Positions 1 through 7,621 of a stretch of 64,000 nt of DNA are shown here, piece by piece (within the stretch, counting starts at the first letter, position 1; each line of letters opens with the position of its first letter). A program made the position numbers and the translations under genes. The notes under the pieces are model-generated. The model did not search any database. It saw only the letters and a program-made list of their open reading frames with translations, and was not told the origin of the DNA. This DNA comes from Streptomyces sp. PsTaAH-137. Lineage in GTDB: Bacteria > Actinomycetota > Actinomycetes > Streptomycetales > Streptomycetaceae. The stretch lies in the NCBI RefSeq assembly GCF_003259365.1, contig NZ_QLLY01000019.1:1-64000 (forward strand), given 5' to 3'.

Positions 1-2
1 CA

Positions 3-323
3 CTGGTCCGAGGCATCCCGCCCATCCGCTCCCGTCGCGGCCCCCGACGCCGCCGACCCGGCAAACTGCACGGCGACAAGGGCTACGACTACTCCCACCT
101 GCGGCGCTGGCTGGCCTCTCGGGGGATTCGCCATCGCCTTGCCCGAAGGGGCATTGAGTCATCCAAACGGCTCGGCCGACACCGCTGGGTCGTAGAACGC
201 ACCATGTCCTGGCTGTCCGGCTGCCGACGTCTCCACCGCCGCTACGAGCGCAAACCAGAACACTTCCTCGCCTTCACAGCCATCGCTGCGACCCTCATAT
301 GCCACCGCAGACTCGCCAAGTGA
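3..323 (+). CDS. IS5-family transposase, C-terminal part (cut by window edge)
   Basis: Open reading from base 3 to TGA at 321-323, 106 residues with no start in the window. It reads as the C-terminal half of an IS5/IS427-type DDE transposase. HGDKGYD (visible residues 24-30) fits the region of the second catalytic Asp, and RWVVERTMSWL (61-71) contains the catalytic Glu of the DDE triad in its usual R-x3-E context. The basic stretch between them is typical. IS427-type transposases are often split over two frames, so this may be the second ORF of such a pair. It ends 8 bases before the left 16-bp repeat of the AICE. Whether the full IS is intact cannot be judged from here. Confidence 0.75.
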   Translation: MVRGIPPIRSRRGPRRRRPGKLHGDKGYDYSHLRRWLASRGIRHRLARRGIESSKRLGRHRWVVERTMSWLSGCRRLHRRYERKPEHFLAFTAIAATLICHRRLAK

Positions 324-331
324 AATGACGT

Positions 332-347
332 CTAAGCCCGGAGAACT
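332..347 (+). repeat. Left copy of 16-bp direct repeat, candidate attL core
   Basis: CTAAGCCCGGAGAACT is identical to 11061-11076 inside rlmN. Just before it the sequence reads ATGACGT, so the short frame ATG ACG TCT AAG CCC GGA GAA resembles the rlmN start (M-P-K-P-G-E-L). The first four bases, CTAA, match the YTAR target that IS5-type elements duplicate. The neighbouring IS may therefore have inserted into an older, longer att site and removed its left flank. Confidence 0.55.
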
Positions 348-417
348 GGCAGTGGTGTTAAACCAGCAAGCTGTCTAGCTGCGCAAACGACTGGACTGAA
401 CAGCTAGCCCTGGCTCC

Positions 418-437
418 CGGGCCGTCCCTGGGCCGTC
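418..437 (+). repeat. Left arm-type repeat (two GGGCCGTC units)
   Basis: CGGGCCGTCCCTGGGCCGTC occurs here and again at 10939-10958, near the other end of the element. Each copy has two GGGCCGTC units 3 bases apart. In the excised circle the two copies would flank the joined 16-bp core at about 70 and 100 bases, which is the geometry of integrase arm sites in lambda-type attP. Binding is inferred. Confidence 0.5.
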
Positions 438-540
438 TGAGTCTCGCGGATGGACGACGCCCGCGCTCGTTGTCGGCGGACACTTTTGGGCGAGACGAGA
501 CGCCAGGACCAAAGATGTTGCTTCAGATTCGGCACCAGAT

Positions 541-657
541 TTTTTTGGTGGCACCACTTTGAAAAGTGTCACTGCGCGAAACTTTGGAACTTCGATGTGA
601 CACGAGATTTGCGAACCACCTCCGAAAGTTCGGAGGTGCCGCTAGGGTGGTACCACC
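541..657. other. Cluster of dyads in the 427-bp non-coding left end (324-750)
   Basis: No convincing gene is seen between 324 and 750. The stretch 541-657 is richer in A+T than its surroundings and packs several inverted repeats: GTGTCAC at 567-573 with GTGACAC at 597-603, CACCTCCGAA at 617-626 with TTCGGAGGTG at 629-638, and the perfect palindrome GGTGGTACCACC at 646-657. A related GGTGGCACCAC lies at 547-557. Such a cluster could be a control region, a transfer locus or a replication origin of the element. The sequence alone does not decide. Confidence 0.45.
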
Positions 658-750
658 AACGCATCGGGGATTAAGTTGCCTCCTGTGTACTGGCTCCGAA
701 ATGAGAGTGGGCCCCCACCGTCCCATAGCGTTAGGGACCCACTCTGTGGA

Positions 751-939
751 CTACCGGCCGTGTAGAAGCCCGGTCAGGGACGTGGTGACGGCGGCGGCTA
801 CCACCGTCACGAAAACATCCCAGGCCAAACGCTTCGCACGGCCGTAGTTCTTGTTGGCACGTGCGAGCGTGAGCCGTCTCCTGACCCGCTCAGTAACCCT
901 CGACATCAGTACCGCAGTGCGGCGCGATGGCGCGGTCAT
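751..939 (-). CDS. Small membrane protein of the AICE, unknown function
   Basis: A 62-residue ORF starts with ATG at 939-937, preceded at good distance by GAAGGAG (about 946-952 on the minus strand), so translation is credible. The N-terminal 38 residues are rich in Arg and Lys (including RVTERVRRR). They are followed by one hydrophobic helix, about residues 40-59. This fits a single-span protein with a basic cytoplasmic tail. It lies alone between the att-proximal dyad cluster and the integrase gene, transcribed in the same direction. I do not recognise a family. It could be a small accessory of transfer or stability. Confidence 0.5.
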   Translation of the reverse strand: MTAPSRRTAVLMSRVTERVRRRLTLARANKNYGRAKRLAWDVFVTVVAAAVTTSLTGLLHGR

Positions 940-1166
940 GTCGTTCTCCTTCCGCGCAACGAGCCTGTGCCGACCACCCCGATTGGCTGCCGGTGCGGGC
1001 ATGGCTCAATCACCCGCAGGACGGAAGGAGTTCCGCAGATCAGTGTCCGCACTGAGTAAATCGGATCAGCACGGGCCGCGTGGGCGGAATCTGCGAATCC
1101 GGGCAACTCCAATGACCAGAGAGATCTGCTCGACTGCTTCTGTCACGAGGAGCACCTCGAATTGGG

Positions 1167-2405
1167 CTAGGTGTTACTGCTCGAACGGAGAACGCTGTCG
1201 ACGGCCTTTCGGGTTCGCTCCTGGCTTGACGGCATGAGATGCGCGTACACCCGCAGTGTCAGCGCTGGATCTGTGTGCCCCAAGTACTGGCTGACAGCCT
1301 TGATGCTCTCCCCTGCATCCAGCAGCACCGAGGCGTAGAAGTGCCTCAGGGCGTGCATCCCGTGCTCCCGGGCCGACTCGTACTTGCCGTCGGGACCGGC
1401 GTCCGGGATGAGGCCAGCGAGCGCCAGAGCGGGCTTCCAGTCCTGGACGTTGAAGTTGCTACGCCACACGATCCCGTTCGCGGCGTTCGTGAACAGGAGA
1501 CGGGCCGTCGCCTTCGGGCCGTCCGGCTTGCGCCACGGCAGCGTGATCTCAACCGGCTTGAAGGCGTCCAGGTGGATGCGCAGCGCCTCAGCGACGTACG
1601 ACGGCAGCGGGACGTCTCGCTCCTTGCCGCACTTCGGCGGGGCGAAGACGGCTTTGCCTCGGATGAGCTTCACCTGTCGGACCACGCGCAGGGTGCCGGC
1701 ATCGAAGTCGATCGCGTCCTCGGCGAGACCGACGATCTCGCCCTGTCGGAGGCCGCACCCGGCGCCCGTATCCACCATGGTCCGGTAGCGGTGGGGGAGC
1801 GCCGCACGGACCGCCTGTACCTGTGTGGGCAGCCACGGAACGACGCGGCGGCGCTCGGCAGTCGGCGGGCGCACGGACTTCGCAGAGCACGGGTTCCGGG
1901 ACAGGAGGCCGTCGTCCACGGCCGCGCTCAGTACGGCACGTACGTCGCCGTAGATGTTGCGCGCGTAGGCGCCGCCTACTGCCGGGTTGGCCTCCAGGGC
2001 ACTCGTGAGCTGGCGGATGTGCTCGGGGCGGAACGAGTCCAGCGGGCGCGTGCCGATCACGGGAAAGGCGTGCAGCCGGAGCCGCTGCTCCGTGACGATC
2101 TGGCTCGACACGTCAGCAGTGTGAGCCGTGAGCCACTTCTCGGCGTACCTCTTGAAGGTGATCCGGGCGGCGCGAGGGTCGATGTAGTTGCCGCGCGACA
2201 TGTCGGACGCGATGTCGGTCAGCCACTGCTCCGCGAGCCGCTTCTGCCGGTCGGGGAAGCTCTTGGACTTCTCGGGTCCGTCCGGGCCGACGTAGCGGGC
2301 GCGATAGCGGAGGCCGACGCCGTAGCGGTCGCTCTTGACCTTGACGGGCTTGCCGTCCGGACCGGGCTCGACCTTGAACCAACGGTCTTGGATGTGTCCG
2401 GCCAT
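1167..2405 (-). CDS. int: Tyrosine recombinase integrase of the AICE
   Basis: The 412-residue protein catalyses site-specific integration and excision. The start is ATG 2405-2403, which overlaps the excisionase stop by one base (TGATG); a longer frame reaching 2519 is only shadow. The N-terminal part (to about 90) fits an AP2-like arm-binding domain, residues about 90-180 are SAM-like, and the C-terminal half is catalytic. The catalytic set is present: R220 in GCGLRQGE, H351-A-L-R354, H377 in YLGHT and the nucleophile Y387 in LRVYAHL. The length is usual for pSAM2-like integrases. Its 3' end faces the candidate attL, as is normal for AICEs. Confidence 0.93.
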   Translation of the reverse strand: MAGHIQDRWFKVEPGPDGKPVKVKSDRYGVGLRYRARYVGPDGPEKSKSFPDRQKRLAEQWLTDIASDMSRGNYIDPRAARITFKRYAEKWLTAHTADVSSQIVTEQRLRLHAFPVIGTRPLDSFRPEHIRQLTSALEANPAVGGAYARNIYGDVRAVLSAAVDDGLLSRNPCSAKSVRPPTAERRRVVPWLPTQVQAVRAALPHRYRTMVDTGAGCGLRQGEIVGLAEDAIDFDAGTLRVVRQVKLIRGKAVFAPPKCGKERDVPLPSYVAEALRIHLDAFKPVEITLPWRKPDGPKATARLLFTNAANGIVWRSNFNVQDWKPALALAGLIPDAGPDGKYESAREHGMHALRHFYASVLLDAGESIKAVSQYLGHTDPALTLRVYAHLMPSSQERTRKAVDSVLRSSSNT

Positions 2406-2602
2406 CAGGCGGCAGCCCCTTCCATGAGGGAGCCGACCCAGGCGCGTACGTCGGAGGGGTCGTAGCGAAGGTGCCGGCCGACTCGGAAGCCTCGGGGGCC
2501 CGTGCGCTTGCGGCGCCACTGGTAGACGGTCTCGACCGAGACGCCCAGGAGTTCGGCGCCGTCGACAGGGGTCATGTAGCGGTCGGGCAAGACGTGCTGC
2601 AT
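2405..2602 (-). CDS. xis: Excisionase / MerR-like helix-turn-helix protein
   Basis: A 65-residue winged-helix protein of the excisionase family, which bends attachment-site DNA and directs the integrase toward excision. TPVDGAELLGVSVETVYQWRRK is the helix-turn-helix and GFRVGRHLRYDPSDVRAWV the wing and following strand, as in other actinomycete Xis proteins. AAGGAG at 2617-2612 has standard spacing to ATG 2602-2600. GTG codons at 2611 and 2608 are also in frame but sit too close to that site. It is coupled to int by a one-base overlap and follows the rep stop within a few bases, so rep, xis and int form one transcription unit. Confidence 0.88.
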   Translation of the reverse strand: MQHVLPDRYMTPVDGAELLGVSVETVYQWRRKRTGPRGFRVGRHLRYDPSDVRAWVGSLMEGAAA

Positions 2603-2604
2603 CG

Positions 2605-3993
2605 TCACCACTCCTTCTCGTCTGTCAGGTCTGCCAGTGCCTCGCGTGCTGTCTCGCGGTTCCGTTGGATGTCGCGGCGGATGTTGGCGGCGAACCAGGA
2701 CTCACCCGGGGTGTGGCCATGTCCGGCGTAGGCCCAGTGGGCGAGGGTGAGCGTGGTCTCCTCGGGGACCTCGTCAGGGTCGGGTAGCCCGAGGGCGGCG
2801 CGGTGTTGGGCGGCGCGGTAGTCGGCGCGGACCTGGCGGAGGGCGCCGAGGGTGGTGGAGAAGCGGCGGGACTTGGTGGAGAAGTGGCCGCGGAAGCCGA
2901 GCATGTGGGCCCAGTCGCGGAGCTTGCGGTCCGGGTAGTCGGCGTGAAGGTCGAGGCAGGCCTCGATGAGACGCCGGGGATGGTCGGGCACGTCGAGAAG
3001 GACCAGGGCCTCCTTGTTGCCGATGCGGCGGTCCACGGTGCCGGTCGTCTCGGCTGCCTTCGTGGCGTACTTCGCGACGTAGGAGGCGACGGCCTGTTCG
3101 GTGATCTCGGAGCCGTCGCCGAAGGCCTTGATGGGCTGGACGTCGAGCCGGTCGCCCCAGCAGAAGACGCGGGCGGGGTGGTCGCCGGAAGCGTCCAGGT
3201 CGACGCGGACGCGAGCAGCGGCGGCGCGGATCGCGTCGGTGAGCAGCTGCAGCGTGGCCCAGTGCGGGGGCGGAGAGTCGGGACCGTCCGGGCCGTCGAA
3301 GCGGATCACGGCGTGGAAGTGGATGGCGCCGCGCTTCTGGTACTCGGCGACCTTCCCGAAGGACAGGCGGGACTGTTCCTTGGCGGCCTTCGGAGCCAGT
3401 CCGGCACGGGCTGCGATCTCGCGGCGCAGGTAGATCGTGAAGTAGCGCCACAGGTCGGAGGCGTGGTTGTTCCAGAGCACCGAGCCCGCGTAGTCGTAGG
3501 TGTCCGGGGCGAGGGGCGTGCCCAACTCGGCGGCATCTTCCGGGTGCCGGACTCCGCACCGGCACGGGCGAGTGCCGGGCCGGTTGTGGACGGGGCCGAA
3601 GCTGGGGGCGGTGAGGGTGGCGAAGACGCGGGGGTGGTCGCGCAGGGTGCGGGGGGTGCCTTTGTCGGGGTCGCCGATGAGTCCGGCGCGGATCAGGTGG
3701 TAGGTGTCGCCGGCGTAGGTCCAGGCGCAGGCGGGGCAGCGGGTGGCGCGGCGGTTGCCGCAGGCGACGCGGAGTCGTCCGCCGGGCTCGGTGTCGGTCG
3801 AGTAGCTGTAGAGGACCTGACCGGTGGTGCGGTCGCGGGTGACGGTGGCGCCCTGGAGGTGGATGGGGTCGGAGCAGCCGCCGGTGCGCTTGATCTGGTC
3901 TTGGATGCGGTCGAAGCCCGGGGACCCGGCGACCCTCAGCACGTCGGCGAGGGTGGCCGGGTCCAGGCCCGCCATGGTGGCGGTGTCGGTCAT
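2605..3993 (-). CDS. repSA: RepSA-type replication initiator
   Basis: The 462-residue protein fits the RepSA family of AICEs, which starts rolling-circle replication of the excised element before transfer. Visible marks are a zinc-finger-like region with CGNRRATRCPACAW (about residues 78-91), a histidine-containing stretch AIHFHAVIRFDG like the HUH metal site of rolling-circle initiators, and a later YVAKYATKAAE segment that would supply the Tyr-containing motif. The length is close to that of RepSA. It starts with ATG at 3993 and ends a few bases before xis. The 423-residue frame on the opposite strand is a GC-rich shadow. Confidence 0.9.
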   Translation of the reverse strand: MTDTATMAGLDPATLADVLRVAGSPGFDRIQDQIKRTGGCSDPIHLQGATVTRDRTTGQVLYSYSTDTEPGGRLRVACGNRRATRCPACAWTYAGDTYHLIRAGLIGDPDKGTPRTLRDHPRVFATLTAPSFGPVHNRPGTRPCRCGVRHPEDAAELGTPLAPDTYDYAGSVLWNNHASDLWRYFTIYLRREIAARAGLAPKAAKEQSRLSFGKVAEYQKRGAIHFHAVIRFDGPDGPDSPPPHWATLQLLTDAIRAAAARVRVDLDASGDHPARVFCWGDRLDVQPIKAFGDGSEITEQAVASYVAKYATKAAETTGTVDRRIGNKEALVLLDVPDHPRRLIEACLDLHADYPDRKLRDWAHMLGFRGHFSTKSRRFSTTLGALRQVRADYRAAQHRAALGLPDPDEVPEETTLTLAHWAYAGHGHTPGESWFAANIRRDIQRNRETAREALADLTDEKEW

Positions 3994-4000
3994 CGGTCAG

Positions 4001-4183
4001 TCACCGGCCCGCGCGGGCGAGGACGGCGCGGGTGGTGTGGCCGTGGCCGTTGCAGGTGCGGCAGGTGGCGGTGAGGGTCTGGCGGGAGCCGTCGCGGTTG
4101 CGCAGGCCGGTGGTAATGGCGACGGCGGGGAAGCCGTCGCAGTCGGAGCAGATGCGTGCGCGGGCAGGGGTGGGCTGGGCCAT
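4001..4183 (-). CDS. Small zinc-ribbon-like mobile element protein
   Basis: A 60-residue protein with two CxxC pairs (C12-C15 and C41-C44) around a short central strand, the second as CRTCNGHGHT. This pattern resembles a DnaJ-type zinc knuckle. Small proteins like this lie beside rep in many Streptomyces integrative elements, usually named only as mobile element proteins. GGAAG precedes ATG 4183 at a proper distance. It lies 7 bases upstream of rep in the same operon, so a role in replication or its control is possible but unproven. Confidence 0.75.
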   Translation of the reverse strand: MAQPTPARARICSDCDGFPAVAITTGLRNRDGSRQTLTATCRTCNGHGHTTRAVLARAGR

Positions 4184-4274
4184 GATGGAACTTCCTTCCG
4201 GATCGTTTGGTTCGGGCAGGAGGCACGGCTCCGGAGCGGACGAAACTTGGCGGTAGAGGCCGCTCCGGGGCCGG

Positions 4275-4601
4275 TCAGCGGTGGTTCTTGATCTCGCTCT
4301 TCATGAGCGAGCGGACGACGAGCGCGACGATCGCGAGCGAACTCGCGGTGATCGCGACCGCGAGGAGCATCGAGACCAGCACGGCGCCGACCACGAGCAC
4401 GGCCGCAGTGCCGCCGCCGACCACCAGGAGCAGCGAGCCCGGGGTGAGCTGCACGGTGGGCCGGTTGGAGGCGACCGGCGCGGGGGCCGGGTGCTGGCAG
4501 GCACAGGCCGGGGCGTGCTGGTGACCGTCCACGGGGTTAGTGCTGAGCGGGATGATCTGGCCGGTGGGCTGGTCGTTGACCGGGATCTTCGGGGTGAACA
4601 C
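4275..4601 (-). CDS. SpdD-like spread protein
   Basis: The 108-residue protein has a GTG start at 4601 preceded by GGGAG. The N-terminal half is polar and rich in Pro and His, including ACACQHPAPAP. Two adjoining hydrophobic segments follow, about residues 57-78 and 79-97, and the C-terminus is short and basic (KSEIKNHR). This is the shape of SpdD-type proteins in AICEs and Streptomyces plasmids, which help spread transferred DNA between compartments of the recipient mycelium. The mechanism of Spd proteins is not well known. It sits between the tra/spdB genes and rep in one operon. Confidence 0.72.
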   Translation of the reverse strand: MFTPKIPVNDQPTGQIIPLSTNPVDGHQHAPACACQHPAPAPVASNRPTVQLTPGSLLLVVGGGTAAVLVVGAVLVSMLLAVAITASSLAIVALVVRSLMKSEIKNHR

Positions 4602-4626
4602 GGGCGGTACTCCCTTCCGGGGTGGG

Positions 4627-4782
4627 TCAGTTGATGAGGGAGTCGACGGCGGGGCTGAGGAAGCTGTCGGCGATGAGGTAGCCGCCGAGCAGGAGCAGGA
4701 TCACGAGCCAGATCGGCGGGCGGGTGAGCTTGATGCCGAGCCAGCCGACGGCGATCAGGGCGAGCCAGAGCGGGACGTCCAT
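4627..4782 (-). CDS. 51-residue membrane protein of the transfer operon
   Basis: This short ORF starts with ATG 4782-4780 after AGGAG at six bases distance and ends at TGA 4629-4627. It encodes 51 residues with two hydrophobic helices, LWLALIAVGWLGI (about 5-17) and IWLVILLLLGGYLIA (about 24-38), joined by a basic turn (KLTRPP). Proteins of this size and form are found in the spd cluster of many AICEs. It lies 25 bases upstream of the SpdD-like gene, and its stop and start signals fit the operon. A role in intramycelial spread is inferred from position only. Confidence 0.72.
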   Translation of the reverse strand: MDVPLWLALIAVGWLGIKLTRPPIWLVILLLLGGYLIADSFLSPAVDSLIN

Positions 4783-4791
4783 GGCGGTCTC

Positions 4792-4980
4792 CTAGGCGGT
4801 GCAGCGGTGGGTGCGGGCGGCGAGTTCGGCGGCGGAGCGGTTGTCGTACTCCGTGGAGAAGTCGCAGCGGGGCGCGGTGCAGGCGGCGGTGTGGCGTTCG
4901 CGGCCGCGCCCGTCGTAGAAGGTCGCGACCTGGACGGGGCCGATCTTCTGCACGTTGCGGAACCGGCGGTAAGCGGTCAT
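4792..4980 (-). CDS. Mobile element transfer protein, small zinc-binding type
   Basis: A 62-residue protein from ATG 4980-4978. It begins with a basic region and a short beta-rich part (GPVQVATFYDGRGRERHTAAC). It then has C34, C39, H57 and C60, arranged as C-x4-C-x17-H-x2-C, which suggests one bound zinc. Proteins with this sequence style are common next to spd genes in AICEs and are named mobile element transfer proteins. It is 9 bases upstream of the 51-residue membrane gene and 14 bases downstream of the SpdB-like gene, so it is co-transcribed. The molecular function is unknown. Confidence 0.75.
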   Translation of the reverse strand: MTAYRRFRNVQKIGPVQVATFYDGRGRERHTAACTAPRCDFSTEYDNRSAAELAARTHRCTA

Positions 4981-4994
4981 GACGGGCCTTCCTC

Positions 4995-5666
4995 TCAGGA
5001 GAGTTGGAGGTGAGCGGCGATCGAGTCGACGACTGGTGCGGGGAGCCCGAGCTGGGCGCGCAGGTTGGCGACGGGCAGCGCTGTTCCGGTGGTCGCGCGG
5101 TGGTGGTCGGCGAGCTTTCGGGCGTGGTCCAGGAGTGCCGGCGGAACGTTCGCCGGAAGTGGCGCGGGCTCCGGGGCCGGTTCGGCGGCCGGTAGTTCCT
5201 GGGCGGCCGGTTCGGGGAGTTCGGGGGTGCTGTCGGTGCGGTGCAGGTCGACGGCGGACACCTCTTCGGTCGGCTCCGGCGCGGCAGGCACCGGGGCCGG
5301 GGTGGTCTCCGGGCTGTGGACCAGGAGGGTGCCGCCGAGGAAGGCGAGCGCGGGCCATCCGGCGACGAGGACGCGGAGCCAGGCCGGGACGGCGGTGAGG
5401 TCGAGGAGTCCGGCGGTGGCGATGTTCGCGCCGAGCGAGGCGAAGAGGGCGATCACGAACCAGGCCCAGGCGGCGCGGTCGCGGCGGCTTGTGCGCAGTC
5501 GGCGCCAGGCCGCGACGAGGAGCAGGTCGACGCTGATCGGGTAGGCCCAGGCCTTCCAGCCGGACTGTCCGGCGGCGTCGGCCAGGTCGTGCAGGTGGGA
5601 GAAGGACAGGGCTCCGGCGATCACGGCTTGGATGAGTACGGCGTCCAGGCGGATCGAGCGGTTCAC
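4995..5666 (-). CDS. SpdB-like membrane protein, DUF2637 family
   Basis: About 223 residues with four membrane helices in the first 120, including VLIQAVIAGALSFSHLHDLA, a segment around AYPISVDLLLVAAW and one around WFVIALFASLGANIA. A long linker rich in Ala, Pro and Glu follows, and then a small C-terminal helical domain that resembles a winged helix. DUF2637 proteins are standard in AICE transfer operons and correspond to SpdB-type spread proteins that act with the Tra translocase. AGGAGG at 5680-5675 fits GTG 5666; the upstream GTG 5675 and ATG 5672 are too close to it. Confidence 0.82.
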   Translation of the reverse strand: MNRSIRLDAVLIQAVIAGALSFSHLHDLADAAGQSGWKAWAYPISVDLLLVAAWRRLRTSRRDRAAWAWFVIALFASLGANIATAGLLDLTAVPAWLRVLVAGWPALAFLGGTLLVHSPETTPAPVPAAPEPTEEVSAVDLHRTDSTPELPEPAAQELPAAEPAPEPAPLPANVPPALLDHARKLADHHRATTGTALPVANLRAQLGLPAPVVDSIAAHLQLS

Positions 5667-5805
5667 CGTCATCACCTCCTAGCAGGGGTGGGGCCGAGCG
5701 GGGCGGGGGGAGCGGGGCTCCGGCCGCCCGGCTTCGGCGGATTCCGGCATGGGTGGGGTAGGGACCTGGCGCGAGGCGGTCACGCCGACCGGAGAGCGGG
5801 GAGCG

Positions 5806-7143
5806 TCAGGGGAACGCGGGTGCCGTCGTCGGCATGGGCGGGATCGAGGGGCCCGGGGCCGAAACGGCCGGCCGGAAGGGCGCCAGGGCCGGAAGATCCG
5901 GGATCAGGTGGGCGAACTCGCGGCAGGCCGCCACGGTTTCGTCGACCGGGGTGTACGGGGTGCGAATGCGGCCCCAGCCGCCGGAGGCGTCGGCGGCTAC
6001 GGCTTGCCCGGGGCGGTCGGCGGGGATCGTGCAGGCTGCCGGGACGGACTCCGGGGCCACGTCGTTCAGCCCCATCTCGGCGGTCTGCTTGTCGTTGACG
6101 CGGTGCACCACGCGTCCGGTGAGCTGGGCGCGGAGCATGGTGGCGCCCTTGCCCAGTTCGGAGCCGAAGCGCTGCCCGCAGATCTCCAGGTAGATGCCGA
6201 CCGCGCGGGAGAGCTGGGCCAGGCGGATCAGTCCGGTGACGATGCGCTCGCGGCGCTCCTCGTCCTTCTTGGAGGAGATCAGGAAGAGTTCCGCGATCTC
6301 GTCGACCAGGACTACGATGGGCGCCGGGCGCAGGTCTTCGGGCAGCTCCCACAGGTCCGAGACGCCGTGCTTGGCCAACAGATCGAAGCGGTCCTCCATC
6401 TCCGCCACCAGCACATCGACCAGCGAGGCGGCATCGTCGGGGTTGGTCGCGAGCGCGGACAGCCGCGGGGCGTAGCGGTACTGCTCGACCCCGCGCTTGC
6501 AGTCCATCCCCACCAGGGCGACCGGCAGTTGAGCGAGGCCCTTGATCAGGTTGCGCTGGTACATGGACTTGCCGGACTGGTTCGCGCCGAGGGCCAGCGC
6601 GTGCGGGATCTCGCGGTAGTCCCGCACGTACGCCGTACCGTCGTCCCGGAGGGCGACCGGCACCACCAGATCGCGCGGTGCCGTCTTCTTCGGCATCTGC
6701 ACCCGGCGCAGCAGGTCATGACCGGTCATCCGTAGTTCGACGTAGCCGGGCTTCTTGGCGATCACGTGGACCGAGTGGACGCCCCATGCGTGCCGCAGCC
6801 GCTCGGAGGCCGCAGCGAGGTCGGCGGGCTCCAGACCGGCGGGCAGTCGGAGCGTGACCCGCAGGCCGGTCGACGTGCCCCGCACCCGGCGGATCTTCGG
6901 AGCCACCGGCCGGACCTCGTGGCGAGCGACCCGGCGCGACATGAACGCTCGCAGTCCCGACGGCTGCACCGTCAGCCCGCACACATCCATCGTGTTCCGG
7001 TACGAGAGAGCGAACCGGCCCCAGGTCATCGGCAGACCCACTGCCGCCCAGTAGACGCGCGGAGCCTTGTGCTTGGCGTAGGTGACGCCACCGGCGCCCG
7101 CTATGGCGCCCGACGCCTCGAACCACACGGCCAGGTCAGCCAC
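5806..7143 (-). CDS. FtsK/SpoIIIE-type DNA translocase, main transfer protein
   Basis: The 445-residue protein fits the TraB/TraSA group, which moves double-stranded element DNA between mycelia. This differs from the relaxase-based single-strand transfer of other conjugative elements. Walker A is GANQSGKS (186-193) and Walker B is IVVLVDEIAEL (276-286). The RDLVVPVALRDDGTAYVRDYREIPHAL segment before Walker A fits the FtsK lead-in. The first 150 residues hold a short hydrophobic region and a family-specific domain. The C-terminal tail, rich in Pro and Ala, may carry the DNA-recognising winged helix in reduced form. It starts four bases after the SCO3933-like gene stop. Confidence 0.92.
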   Translation of the reverse strand: MADLAVWFEASGAIAGAGGVTYAKHKAPRVYWAAVGLPMTWGRFALSYRNTMDVCGLTVQPSGLRAFMSRRVARHEVRPVAPKIRRVRGTSTGLRVTLRLPAGLEPADLAAASERLRHAWGVHSVHVIAKKPGYVELRMTGHDLLRRVQMPKKTAPRDLVVPVALRDDGTAYVRDYREIPHALALGANQSGKSMYQRNLIKGLAQLPVALVGMDCKRGVEQYRYAPRLSALATNPDDAASLVDVLVAEMEDRFDLLAKHGVSDLWELPEDLRPAPIVVLVDEIAELFLISSKKDEERRERIVTGLIRLAQLSRAVGIYLEICGQRFGSELGKGATMLRAQLTGRVVHRVNDKQTAEMGLNDVAPESVPAACTIPADRPGQAVAADASGGWGRIRTPYTPVDETVAACREFAHLIPDLPALAPFRPAVSAPGPSIPPMPTTAPAFP

Positions 7144-7146
7144 GGC

Positions 7147-7479
7147 TCAGACCCCCGACGTGATCGCGATCGCGCGGAACGAGATGCCGTGCCGCTTCTC
7201 GCCGTTGAAGGTGTTCTCCCAGTCGCGAGCCTTGAGCCCGGTCACCCGGACCGGCGTGCCCGGCGCGAGACCCTCGGGGATGCCCGTCTCCGGCACGGTC
7301 ACCTGGTAGAGGTTGCCCTCTCCCTCGTCCGAGACCAGCAGGCCCACCGTGGAGAGCGCGACGCTCGGGTTGTCGCGGTCCATGGCCCGCTCGCCGGTCT
7401 TCTTGTTGATCAGCTTCGGCTCGGGCGCGGTCGCCACGAACACGACGGCGCTCTGAAGGTCGATCTTGAAGGACGGCAA
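7147..7479 (-). CDS. SCO3933-family regulatory-type protein
   Basis: The 110-residue beta-rich protein resembles small AICE proteins known as the SCO3933 family. It has the opening FKIDLQSAVVFVATAPEPKLINKKTGE and the late TPVRVTGLKARDWENTFNGEKRHGISFRA, which is OB-fold-like. The likely start is TTG 7479-7477, since GGGAGT lies six bases upstream and homologues begin at this point; the longer frame to 7515 lacks such a signal. It is the first gene of the transfer operon and faces the GntR gene across a 142-base control region. The family is called regulatory, but I know of no proven biochemical role. Confidence 0.75.
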   Translation of the reverse strand: MPSFKIDLQSAVVFVATAPEPKLINKKTGERAMDRDNPSVALSTVGLLVSDEGEGNLYQVTVPETGIPEGLAPGTPVRVTGLKARDWENTFNGEKRHGISFRAIAITSGV

Positions 7480-7536
7480 GTAGTACTCCCTGAGTCGAGT
7501 CTTGAGGCAGCCCAAAGAAGGCTTTCGACGTCCGCT

Positions 7537-7588
7537 GTCCTAGGACTGCGAGCGGCTGAGTGAGACTTTGACATGCAGTCCTGGGACT
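7537..7588. promoter_or_regulatory. Twin dyad operators between tra operon and GntR gene
   Basis: The divergent region holds the perfect palindrome GTCCTAGGAC (7537-7546) and, 40 bases on, AGTCC-TG-GGACT (7577-7588), which share the same half-site. A looser GACTGGTCC lies at 7595-7603. TTGACA at 7568-7573 sits between them. Two like half-sites near the starts of both operons are what a GntR repressor that controls itself and the tra operon would need. That the adjacent GntR protein binds them is inference. Confidence 0.6.
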
Positions 7589-7621
7589 GTGTTTGACTGG
7601 TCCCTATCGAGAGGAGTCGTC

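Noticed and set aside
324..750. A tRNA gene or fragment at the left element end
   Set aside because: I looked for a T-loop motif and an acceptor stem here and at 9073-11056 and found none.
2803..4074. 423-codon open frame on the plus strand
   Set aside because: It lies antisense to the repSA-like gene, its composition is Gly/Val/Ala/Glu low-complexity, and it has no family features; it is a GC-rich shadow.
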